Shown piece after piece: positions 52,185 to 62,400 of a stretch of DNA of 64,000 nt. The stretch covers positions 124,001-188,000 of the forward strand of contig CANTFK010000239.1 in the NCBI GenBank assembly GCA_947646735.1. Reading direction: 5' to 3'. Source of the DNA: Peronospora farinosa (taxonomy: Eukaryota > Oomycota > Peronosporomycetes > Peronosporales > Peronosporaceae). Position 1 is the first letter of the stretch. Each line of letters opens with the position of its first letter. The translations under genes were made by a program, and so were the position numbers. Below the pieces are notes generated by a model that was not told where the DNA came from, ran no database searches, and was given only the letters and a program-made list of their open reading frames with translations.

Positions 52185-53311
52185 TGTGGAGAAGTGCCAG
52201 AGAAATGAGGGGCCCTTCGTAATTATTATAGTAACTGGCGTGAAGTGAAAGATCTCGGTCACTCTCTTGAATGAGTGACAGGGAGTGACCAGGGCCCCGA
52301 ACTGGTCCAAGGTCCCGAGTTCGGAGAAGGTACTAGGATGTCCTACACTACAGACCAAAGGACCAGTGCTGCTAGGGCAGCTAAGGTTGACCCCAGGTAA
52401 CAGGTGGGTCCCAGACAACAGGTGGACCTAGGTGACCAGTGGAATCCAGGTTACTGGTAGGCCCCATGTGACAGGTGGACCCCGGTGACAGGTGGACCCC
52501 AGGTGACAGGTAAACCCAGGCGACAGGTGGGCCCCAGGTGACAGGTGGACCTAGGCGACAGGTGGACCCCAGGTGAACGGTAGACCCAGGTGACCGGTGG
52601 ACCCCAAGTTATAGAAGGTACAAGGCTTCCTTAAAGTGCAGAGCCGGTACAAGTCCCATGTCCTAAAAGAGCCAGTTGTTCTTCCACAAGTTGACACGTG
52701 GTACATCCAGAGCGAAGGGTTAGGGTTTGGCAAGAAAAGCATACAGAGAATAAGATAAATTAACACACTCGAATTTGCATTACACGTGGCAGCTTTAAGC
52801 GCCCCTTCTAAGCTTCTCCGTCGCTTCACCTCTGCCGGGCGGGATACCCTTTGGCCCCCCGACGTCCAGCAGGCGTTAGACGGCTCAAGATACGCAAGTT
52901 GAACCTCAGGATAGTTGGCCTGAGGTGTCAAGTAAGTGTCAAGACTCTACGACCCGCTACAGGAAGCGGTTTCCCTACGGGGATGGGGTCCAAGGACCAA
53001 GAACAGTCATCCACCAAAGGGGTACGCAGTACCAGGTGCATCGCTCTCGACTAAGTCGATTGAGCCCAAGAAACCCGGTCCCAAGTGAAGTATATCCACT
53101 CGGGGACCACCAAGTCCAAGTCTTATACAAAGACCAAGTCTTTAAGTCCTCTGCGTCTACCGAGGAGAAAGACCAGCCAAGACGACGGGTACACAAGGTG
53201 AGACCCAAGGCTAACACGACACGGTATCGGGGTTCCCCTCCGTAAGTCGGCAGTCCGGCGCTGTGTGTGCTTGTGGATCTCCTACGTTGTTTGAGAATCC
53301 ACTCCACCACA
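52185..53311 (+). mobile_element. A-type solo LTR, 1127 bp, nested in B2
   Basis: Begins TGTGGAGAAGTG and ends CACTCCACCACA, with the 4-bp duplication CTTG at 52181-52184 and 53312-53315; the B1 LTR shows the empty site with one CTTG. Its reverse complement aligns with the inner ends of the A1 and A2 LTRs (ACGGAGGGG, CACCTTGTGTACCCGTCG, CTCGGTAGAC), so it is the same superfamily in plus orientation. No internal domain remains: a product of LTR-LTR recombination. Confidence 0.85.
52388..52607. repeat. 17-18 bp tandem array in the solo LTR
   Basis: About twelve imperfect units of GTGACAGGTGGACCCCAG. The array ends about 704 bp from the LTR 3' end, the same distance as the unrelated array in A1. 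Confidence 0.9.
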
Positions 53312-53531
53312 CTTGTGCACTTCGCGCGTTGGTTCTCAAACCTCTAAGCTTCTAGCTTGTTCTTGGACTCTGTGCGTTGGTTCTATGAGCCTTAAGCTTA
53401 TTGCTTGTAGACTAAAAGCCTCCCCCAGTTCCTTAAAACAGGGTGACTTATAAGTCGTTCTATTAGTTCTTTAAGACTAAGTGGCTTTAAGCCGTCAACT
53501 TTAATGAGTTCTCTAGAACTAAGAGTCTTTC

Positions 53532-53959
53532 TGTAACGGGCTAAAGATACACGATTCATTAAGTATCGAATACTTAACGGGCAGGCCTAAATGGGTACGA
53601 TGTACCTTAGGCCTGCCACTTGGGTGTGGCACGTCAATGTGACCCACCCTCGAGAATGTGATATCCATGGATGAATTCACATTTAACGAGGATGACGCCA
53701 GTTGGGACTAGCGTCATGGTGACTCTTTAGAAAGACGTCACCAGCGAGCTTGAATATATATTAATCTCGCACGTAGGGAAAAGCTTCTAAAGAGACGCGT
53801 ATCATATCTTTGCACTCAATTAATCAGTATTAAGGGTTACATTAGTTATTTTTCTATTAAATATAAGTCAGTCTTAAACTTACTACATCACACTCACTGC
53901 GCGTAGGAAGACTGGAAAAGCATCGAGACGCAGTTAGGAGTTTTTTATAATTCGTTACG
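53532..53959 (+). repeat. probable LTR of element C
   Basis: Begins TGTAACGGGC and probably ends near TTCGTTACG at 53959, which mirrors the start with one mismatch. A TATA-like AATATATATTAATC lies near 53754. The decayed gag begins about 280 bp downstream. The 3' boundary is uncertain; a GTTACA at 53836-53841 is an alternative. Confidence 0.45.
53580..53617. repeat. hairpin in the element C LTR
   Basis: Perfect 11-bp arms GGCAGGCCTAA and TTAGGCCTGCC enclose a second pair, GGTAC (53594-53598) and GTACC (53602-53606). Confidence 0.85.
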
Positions 53960-54242
53960 CGGTTCACTTAAGACGACCGGTAATGGTTGGTACATGCGCT
54001 TCGGCGCCGACCACCACCACCACCGCACGCGGAGGTAAGACGGTTGAACCGCTTTCTCGCGCTTCTCGAAGGTGTGTGCTCGTAGCACGTGGCAACTTCT
54101 TTGAGGTGTTCGTCTACACTTGGTAGCGCTTGTAGTCGTTCCCACGTACCGTCTATCTGAGAGTGCGTGTGGCTACGGATGTCCCTCAACGTTCAACGTG
54201 GATTGGGGTGATTTTCATCACCTCTCCTAACATCATAGGGAG

Positions 54243-55280
54243 GTGGCAGAGCACTTGGTGCAGGGACTTGATGAACAAGCCCTGTTCAACCTCTTGCATT
54301 GTCCTCCTGAGCAACATGTTGCTCAGTTGGAGCAATTTGAGGCGTTTGTGCTTGAACAGCGTAGAAACGCGTCCGAGGCAAACAGCCAAACCACGGCTGA
54401 GTCCATCAGTAAGATTCAGGATGAGATTTTGTGTGAGCAAGCTCCGAATGAGACGCTCAACAGAGCTGTTACGACGCTTTCTACTCGGTCTAATAAGCCA
54501 AGGATCATACGGATGGACCCTTCGAAGTTTGATAGGACTACCCCACATACGATTGTCCACTGTCTTTTAGCCGTGGAGTAATGCGGTATGGCGCAGCTCA
54601 TCGAAGACGACACCAGAATGGTGTCGTATGCCATGTCAAATTTGCGTGAAAAAGCGTCAGAGTGGGCATACTCTGCGCTGATGGAAAATGCTGATGCGTT
54701 TCCATCATGGGCGATCTTTAAATCAAAGATTCGCGCCATGTATCAGCCGCCTAACAATGAAGCGTTAATTCAGGCGTGCTTCTTTGTAGCACGACAGGCG
54801 AAACGCTCTCTGCAAGAATTTGTGCAGGAGATGACTTCGCTGTTGGCGTCCATTAATGCAATTCCGATACCGGATCACACATAAAGGTGCCTACGTTCAT
54901 GAACGGAATACGTCACGAGTGATCGCGTCAGGCCTTTATAGAAAGGTACAAAAGACAATGGAGGAGGCAATTGAATTTGTCATACTTGAGGAGCAATCCT
55001 ACAACAGCGTCTCGGCAACAGCATTTTATAAGCCATCGGCCGAGAGGTAGGATGCCACTCTAATGGAGTTAATAATTGCAGACGTGGTCTGCTACAAGTG
55101 CGGTAAGCGCGGCCATATGATAGCTTGCTGCTATGCCAAAACTTGGTGCTGGTGCTTATACACTCAGCAGGAAGGCTCTCCACCCGAAGGGATGTGCGAA
55201 GAACCAGCGTGCACGACGCAGGAGGGTTCAGTATTTGCCCAAGATGGGTCGGGAAATGTGGGACAAGTGCAGTAGAGGCG
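54243..55280 (+). pseudogene. gag of element C, broken
   Basis: 54243-54581 and 54588-54884 hold a retrotransposon gag capsid segment (LREKASEWAYSALMENADAF, then FKSKIRAMYQPPNNEALIQA and LQEFVQEMTSLL). Stops lie at 54579, 54882 and 55048. A zinc knuckle (CYKCGKRGHMIACC) is at about 55090-55131, with the last Cys spacing slightly altered. Confidence 0.8.
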
Positions 55281-55409
55281 GGATGCCCTACTGTCGCTGA
55301 CTCTGCAGCTACCTCTATGTTCAAAGTTATTAAACAAATGGGTAGCTACCGAAAGTTCGGGCCTCAATCTTCTGGTCTACAGCGCTCGAGTACGAGAGTA
55401 TGACCAAGT

Positions 55410-57985
55410 GATGACCCTCCTTGTGATTTCGGGTGCATCACAAACTTTGTGAAACTCGCGGCCCTGAAAAAGAGTCCGACAAGTTATAAGTCGCTTTGTC
55501 AGGATGGCAAGCGAAAAGAGGCGATCGTTCGTATAGCGAAAAGAGGCGATCGTTCGTTTAGCGAAGGAGGGAGTTCAAGTTGAACTCGCCTTCAGCTTTA
55601 GTGACTTCTTTTGTAAAGAGAAGTTCACGGTGCTAGGTATGGAGAGTCCGTGTGACCTCATCCTAGTCATGCCTTGGCTGGCTAAACACCAACCATGGAT
55701 TTACTGGTGTCACGCACAGTCGCTAAATCTACACAGGACACCGGAAAGGATGTGCTCTTGCGAAAGGCTTATGCGATTGATGCTGTGTCCAACACAGTCG
55801 AGGGTGCGACGACGGTATGTCAATCGGCACCAGGTACTACCCAGCTTGAAAAGAGTGTTGTAGTTGGAACGCCCTGGCAGAAAGCCAGGTGACACATATA
55901 TCTACACAGCTCGAGGAGACTGGTGTAGTGAACGGAACGATGGCAGGTAGTCATGCGTTCAATGGTACTGCACAGAGACAATAGTCTGTGGCAGATGATG
56001 GTGGGCTGTTAGGAAGTCAAGCGTCGCAAGAACCGGCACAGAGTCATGAGCCTGGTGCGGTTGGAAGGAGTGCGTTAGCTGAGACAGCAACGACACCTTC
56101 TTCCAGGTCAAAGGTCGTGGTGACTCGAAGAACGAGCACCAGACGTATTAACACGATCAAGGGCACGTCGAAACGAGTGACCCTTGGATCAGTCTCGGTC
56201 CAAGAGGACGGACCTACGAACGAGTTATTCGAGGCCGTCGAAGACAAAATGTCGTAGGCATCCTCTGTTGAATACTCCAACTTGTCTTGGCATCTGCCGA
56301 GGAGATAGTAAATCGCTCGGAGATGACGTGGGATCTGTTCATGTCCGAACTAAAGGAAGGAAAGATCCACGAGATAGTCGCACCAGTTTTAGAAGAGAAC
56401 GTGGTGGACTGTTGCTCTTCATCCACAATGGACGAGAGCGTCTTGGAGACCGACAAAAAGAAACGGTTCGCTGCTTAAGACTGGGATGCTTTGAAGGACA
56501 GCCCGTTCAATGATTTTCTGTGGAAACCTCGTGATGTGTTTCCAGCAGAAGTGATGAACCGCCTACCGGCCGATAGGGTCATCAGGCACGAGATTGAACT
56601 GGAGCATGGCACAAAATATTGTGTGACCAGGCAATGGCCGTTGCCGAAGGAACAAGTCGATTACATCCATGAATTCTTCGACAAGCGAGCTAAGGCGGGA
56701 CATGTACATGAGAGCAAGTCGCCTCATTGCAGCCCGACTTTCTGTGTGCGTAAAGCCACGGGTGGATGGCGCGTGGTTCATGCTTATAATAAGCTGAACA
56801 CGGCCACCATTCCGGCTCAAACGCCAATCCCGCGGAAGATTTTTTGTTGAATTCCATGAGAAAGTCAACTATCTTTTCCGCGTTGGATCTGAAGGATGGC
56901 TACTATCAGGTTCTCATGAGAGATACCGCTGTAGCCAAAACGGCAGTAAGCACCCCAAGCGGTATGCTGTGGGAGTGGCTTGTGATGCCACAAGGGTTGA
57001 AAAATGCTCCGGCAACATTAAAGCGAGTGGTGGCTCACGTGATGCGTCAGCACCGTGCCTACGCGCCCCAGTACTTTGACGATGTATTCGTGCATAGTAG
57101 GGCGGAGGACGGTTTGAGCGCGATAGAGTCGCACAAGCGTCATTTAGACGCTGTGTTGCAGACTCTGGGTGACGCCCAATTATACGTGAACTTGCAAAAG
57201 TGCGTAATAGGGGTCCCCGAGATACCGGTACTGGGCTGCATCGTAGGTGCACATGGTGTACGAACAGACCCAGAAAAGGTAAAGGCTGTAAAGGAATGGC
57301 CAGTCCCACGACATGTGAAGGATCTGCGCCAATTCCTTGGGCTCGCTAATTACTTGCATAAGTACAGCAAGAATTATGCGGAGCAGAGTAAGCCATTGTC
57401 TGACCTTTTGAAAAAGGATGCAGAATAGACTTGGTCTCGGGGGGAGTAGATGCGTTCACTTCAGTGAAGCAATCTCTTGTAGAGGCACCGGTCTTGGAAT
57501 TGCCAGACGCGGATAAGCCCTTTAGCGTCGTCTGCGATGCAAGCAATTTTGCCATCGGCAGCGCGCTCATGCAGAAGGATGACAACGGCGTTGACCGTGT
57601 CATTTCGTATCAGTATCGGCTTTTAAAATTTTTGTAACTAAATAATCCTGTTCATAACAAGGAGCTACTATCAATAAAGTATGCTATTGTCAAGCTTCGT
57701 GTACACCTCTTTGTCACCGAATCATTTGTGGTATATACGGATCACGTATCACTGCGCACCGCAATAGATTCACCGCACGCTCGCCTAGGATGTTGACATG
57801 GCTAACATTCTTCTTTGAATTTAAATTTAGAAGTTGAATACAAGACGGGTAAGTGAATTTCTTGGTTTACGCGTTATCGCGCAGACCAGACTTCGAGGCA
57901 AGACGCCAAGATAGTGTGTCTCGTGCGAAATCACAAGTTGAGGCGTCAACACTGGTAGCCATGAATGCCTACCATGTGACGAGCT
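55410..57985 (+). pseudogene. pol 5' part of element C (protease, RT, RNase H start)
   Basis: A degenerate protease site (LLVISGASQTL, with Ile where Asp is expected) is at 55410; the ILG-like segment is near 55670. RT spans 56491-57428 in two frames: KAGHVHESKSPHCSPTFCVR, FSALDLKDGYYQV, MPQGLKNAP and the YFDDVFVHS active site. Part of the RNase H follows from 57431 (VVCDASNFAIGSALMQ). The last readable peptide (ALSRRPDFEARRQDS) is the usual end of Gypsy RNase H, just before the A2 LTR. Confidence 0.85.
55511..55560 (+). repeat. 25-bp direct duplication in element C pol
   Basis: Two adjacent copies of a 25-bp unit starting GCGAAAAGAGGCGATCG, differing at one base; it lies in the protease region. 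Confidence 0.85.
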
Positions 57986-59430
57986 TGTGGTGGAGTGGCG
58001 ATCACAAAATTTCTGATGTGATCCCGACTCTCCACTGGCGCCTAGACGACCGACTAACGGAGGGGGTACCCCGTATCCGTGTAACTTCCCTTCCTCACCT
58101 TGTGTACCCGTCGGTAGGGCGGGCTGCACTCTTCTCGGTGGACTTGAGTCGATGCTGAACTTGACCAGGGTTGGGGATTGGTCGGGGGGGGGGGGGTCGA
58201 TCACGTAACAAATCCTCACGCGATCGAAAGTTGTATGGGGGGTGCTCTATGAGTCACCCTGTTCTGCCTTGAGACCGCCTTATCCAAATGTAGATACTTG
58301 ATCCACTTGATTTCACTTGATCTTCTGACCACTTGAGCCGTCTAGATCTTGTGCCTTGTCCTTTACGTTGTATACTGCGTCCGATCGCAGGGGGGTTTTG
58401 CTTGGGTGGAGAGTTCTTGTAATCCCTGGCCAAACAATCCAGGGATATTACTTGTCTTAGCGTAACAGAAGCTTTTGATCGTCGGGGGCCAAAGTTATCC
58501 GCCCGGAAGAGAAGTCTGCGTGCGTGCTTAGAAGTAAAAGAAACTCTGTTTAATGTTAACCAATCCAATACCAAATCCTACGATTATGCCTATCTGTATG
58601 ACAGTACCTACTGCCGCGTGTCGTCTTTTCAGGAAAATCAGATCTCGGTATGTGGTCCACTTCGGATACCATCGCGATCTTGATCCGTCGATCGAGGTTA
58701 CGATCGATCTGTAACCGGTTACATCTTGCTTTCTGGATCGAGGTTACGATCGTCGATCACACTTGCTGATCCCGATCGTCGATCACACTTGTTGATCACG
58801 ATCGACGATCACGCTTGCTGATCACGATCGACGATCACACTTGCTGATCACGATCGTCGATCACACTTGTTGATCAAGATCGTCGATCACACTTGTTGAT
58901 CACGATTGACAATTGCGATCGAGCGATCTTCCACCCTGATCGTCATCACAGCCGCGTAATCCTCGGCCAACCGTGGCCATCACATGATCGATCCAGATAA
59001 GCTGTCATTCCAATACAATAGCCAAGCATAAATTATGCGATCATTCATCGATAGATCTTGATCGCTCCCATACAATAGTCACTTATAATCCATAGAATAT
59101 GACTTCCGCCGTGTAAGTGGTCCACATTATGATCACTTTCGATATTGTTGATCAAATTTTTCTTGATCGACTTCACCACAGCCGTCCCCTGCGCTGATCA
59201 CCGGCATACATTGCTGGTTTATCCGTGCATATTCTATTCCTTCGCTCGGTTGGCAAGTTTGTGAATCGCGAGTAACCTTTTTGATCCATAACATTAACAC
59301 GATTTTCATATAGTTTCCACCTTTTCTTCGTTGATCGTGTTCAAAATCCTCCTCTTCTTCTTTCCTTTTTCTCTTCGTAGTGATCCCCTTTCTCCATCTT
59401 TGATTACGTGACCACTATACTCACTCCACA
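57986..59430 (-). repeat. 3' LTR of A2, 1445 bp
   Basis: The left edge TGTGGTGGAGTGG at 57986 matches A1 position 8411 exactly, and homology stops there on both. The right edge ACTCCACA at 59430 is followed by a pyrimidine run (minus strand GGTGGAAGGGG), the polypurine tract. A G12 run lies near 58186 on the plus strand. Confidence 0.7.
58748..58903. repeat. 26-bp tandem array in A2 U3
   Basis: Six units of GATCGTCGATCACACTTGTT plus GATCAC. The core alternates between GATCGTCGATC and its reverse complement GATCGACGATC. Unrelated in sequence to the A1 array, but in the equivalent place (about 762 bp from the LTR 3' end). Confidence 0.9.
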
Positions 59431-59498
59431 TATAACCCCTTCCACCTACATATGTAACCCTCTTACATATTTTCACCACTTCAACAATCCAATCGTCC

Positions 59499-62400
59499 TT
59501 AACCACGAGACTCCTCCTCGTGCGATTGCATCATCTCAAAACGATTTCGGCTAGCTCGATCGCGATCGAACTCTTGCAACAAAGCACCACAATTCAAACT
59601 GCTTCATCCACCCATTCAGGATCGTTATAACCCTTCCACTTCACTAAAAGCTGGCGATGCACCCAAACATAGCGCGTTCTTCGACCCGATCGCACATCCA
59701 CGATTTTTTTCCACTTCGTATTCACCTCCTCTAGCTCACCATTCCAACTGTCTTCCGGCAGTAACGCTTCATCAAAATCCACTCGATCTGCTTCATCCAC
59801 ATTCACCAACTTTGTAGGGCGTTCTGGGAACACTCTAACTTGTTTCAACTTAGACACATGGACCACCGGGAATAGCCTGTATGGCGTACCCGCGATCTCC
59901 AATCGTACTGCGTGATCGCCACATTTATCGGCTACACGAAGCGGTCCGTGCCACATATGGGCTAACTTCCGAGCATATCCCTCTTTGACGCGATCCAGAT
60001 AGAGCCACACCTGTGATCCACGATCCACCTCAAAACGATCGTGATCTGCATTATGTCGATCAGATCGGTCTTGGATCGCAAGTTTCAACCGGTCGTTCAC
60101 TGCCGATCTTGCCCGTTGATAGTGGCGTTGTATACCGTATCGCCATCGCCTTGGATCACGATCACGCGCTTTGGTGCTCCCTAACGGTAGGGCCGCCTCC
60201 AAGGTCGATCGCGGGTCCCAACCATGAATCAGATAAAACGGGGTATCTCCACGGACACGATCTTGGGCAGTATTGATCGCGAAAGTCAGCCTTTCTGCAT
60301 ACTCGTCCCAGTCTTTCTAGTTCTCATCCGTTACATACATCTTGATTGATCGTGTCAACGTTTGGACCATGCGCTCTGCCGTGCCATTTGCTTGTGGTTT
60401 ATATGCCATGGTAGCTCGCTGTTTCTGCCCCGCGATCCGATTAAACGCACGAAAGAAGTCAGACATGAATCCTGGCTCTCGATCGTGGCGTATCGCCTCT
60501 CTTGCACCAAACCTTCGGAAAACACACTCTTCGTAGTTTTCTGCGATCGTCTGTGCAGTCCGGGACGAACTGGCCTTTGCGATCACATAGCCTGAAAACA
60601 GATCAACCCATAGTAACAACTCCGTATTTCCTTTGAAAGATCGCGGTAGTGACGGAATATGATCCATAGCCAATATTTGAAACGGATAAGTCGCCTGTAG
60701 ATTTCCTGGTGATCCTCCATGATCAGATGGCCGCCTCTTGCCTGTTTCACAATCCACACATTCGCCTACATATCGATGCACACTGCGGTACAACCCTCGC
60801 CAGTGAAAATTCATTTTTATCCGTTGGTAGGTTCGACCAATCCCTTGGTGACCACCTTCCAGACTCATATGGTAATGATGTAAAACATCCTGCTGCAATA
60901 ACTCCGGAATTACCAAGCGAACCAACTCGTTACGATCTTCAGATTTTGCGTTTGCTCCATGGCAGAAAAATAATAGTCCACTTAGGTCCACTTCGTAATC
61001 AGATGCGATCAGGGCGCAGCTCTTCGCTTCGTCCGCTGTTAGCGTCGCAACATCCCCGACCAAATATGTCTTCAAGTTAGATATCCAACATTCTTCGTCT
61101 TGAGCTTGTCTTATGCGATCGACCCGCATTTGCTGCACGATTTCTTTCTGCAAAATTTCTGGCTGACAACGTCTTCTCACAGCTGATCGAGTGATCGCAG
61201 CCACTTTGACTACCTGATCGACTTGGCTTGGGATCAACAGCTCATCCAACCGATTGAGAGTAACCAAGTCTTGACGGTCTTGATCCGAAATCACAATTGT
61301 ACCCTTTTCTCGCTGTAGAGCTTCACTTGCTAGTCGATCGGCACTTTGATTCCAGTCCCGCTTCATATGCAAAAATTCGTGGTTTGGCCACGATCGGAGT
61401 TTCTCCATAGCTTTATGACGCAGCAATTGTAGACCCGGTGCCATACAGTCGATCTCTCCACGCATTTGCCTGATCAACAAATTCGAGTCACCGCAAATGA
61501 TTACACGTCCCCTGGCCTGATCTGCAAAAAGATCCAAGCGGAGAAGTAATCCTCGATATTCCGCTTCATTCACCGTCAAATTAGTAGCGAATTCAGAAGC
61601 GGCAGTCACGATCGTCCATTCAGGTAATTTCCACACGATTGCGCTATATGCCCCGCCCTTCCTTTTCACCCTAGCTGATCCATCGAAACTAACTACCAAC
61701 AGATCTTCACCCGCTTCAATCGTGGGTGGTGGCATACTGATTGTTTGCCGAGGCTGCTTACGCGGGGCGATTGCTATCAACATCTCGTCCACTTCTTCAC
61801 GGGGAGTTATACTCGCAGCTAGGGTACCCAATATCTCGTCTTCGCCTTTATCACTCCGGCGGATCTCTAATGTCCAATTTGATAGGAGAGCAGCCCATCT
61901 TCCTAACCTCCCGTTAAGGCCAGAAGATTGCAGTAACCAAGCCAGCGTCGAATGCCTAGTAATCACTGTGATCGTTCGTTAAACCAGCATAGTGTAACAG
62001 ATATCCAGAATCCGGAGGAAAGCTAACACCTCTTTCTCCACCATTCCGTAATTAATCTCGTTAGGATTCAGCGTGCGACTAGAGAAAGTGACAGGCCAAT
62101 AGATTCTATCGTGTTCTTGAAGTAACGACGCTGATATGTGGCATACACCACAATCACAGACGATCGTTCTGGGTCAAAATGTTTCAGAATCGGTGTCGCG
62201 GCTATTTTAGCCGTTAATTGAGTGAATGCGATCGTTGCCTTCTCCCAGCGGTTTCTGCCCTCGCGACCATGATCGTCCCCAGTATTCAACTCTGGATCGA
62301 TAATGTAGCCATCTCTCGATCCACTTTTAAGAATCCTGATCGATCTTATACTTGTCACGAGACTGGCGATCACATTTGGTCCAGCACCATTATTGACCGT

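Larger units (their letters stand above)
51857..53531 (+). repeat. B2 LTR, truncated at both ends and split by a solo LTR
   Basis: It matches B1 LTR positions from about 12160 to 12720. The two parts, 51857-52184 and 53312-53531, are contiguous in B1. The 5' end lacks TGTAACGGGG, and the 3' end stops where another LTR (TGTAACGGGC) begins at 53532. Confidence 0.8.
53532..57985 (+). mobile_element. Ty3/Gypsy element C, 5' part, decayed
   Basis: In plus-strand order: LTR, gag, zinc knuckle, protease region, RT and the start of RNase H. It is cut at 57985 by the LTR of A2; integrase and 3' LTR are absent. Many stops and frameshifts. Confidence 0.8.

Noticed and set aside
9770..57985. Idea that B1 (3' half) and the plus-strand Gypsy at 53.5-58 kb (5' half) are one element split by A-type insertion
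   Set aside because: The right-hand element starts with a different LTR (TGTAACGGGC, with its own hairpin), so it was named C; there is no shared sequence to prove one origin.
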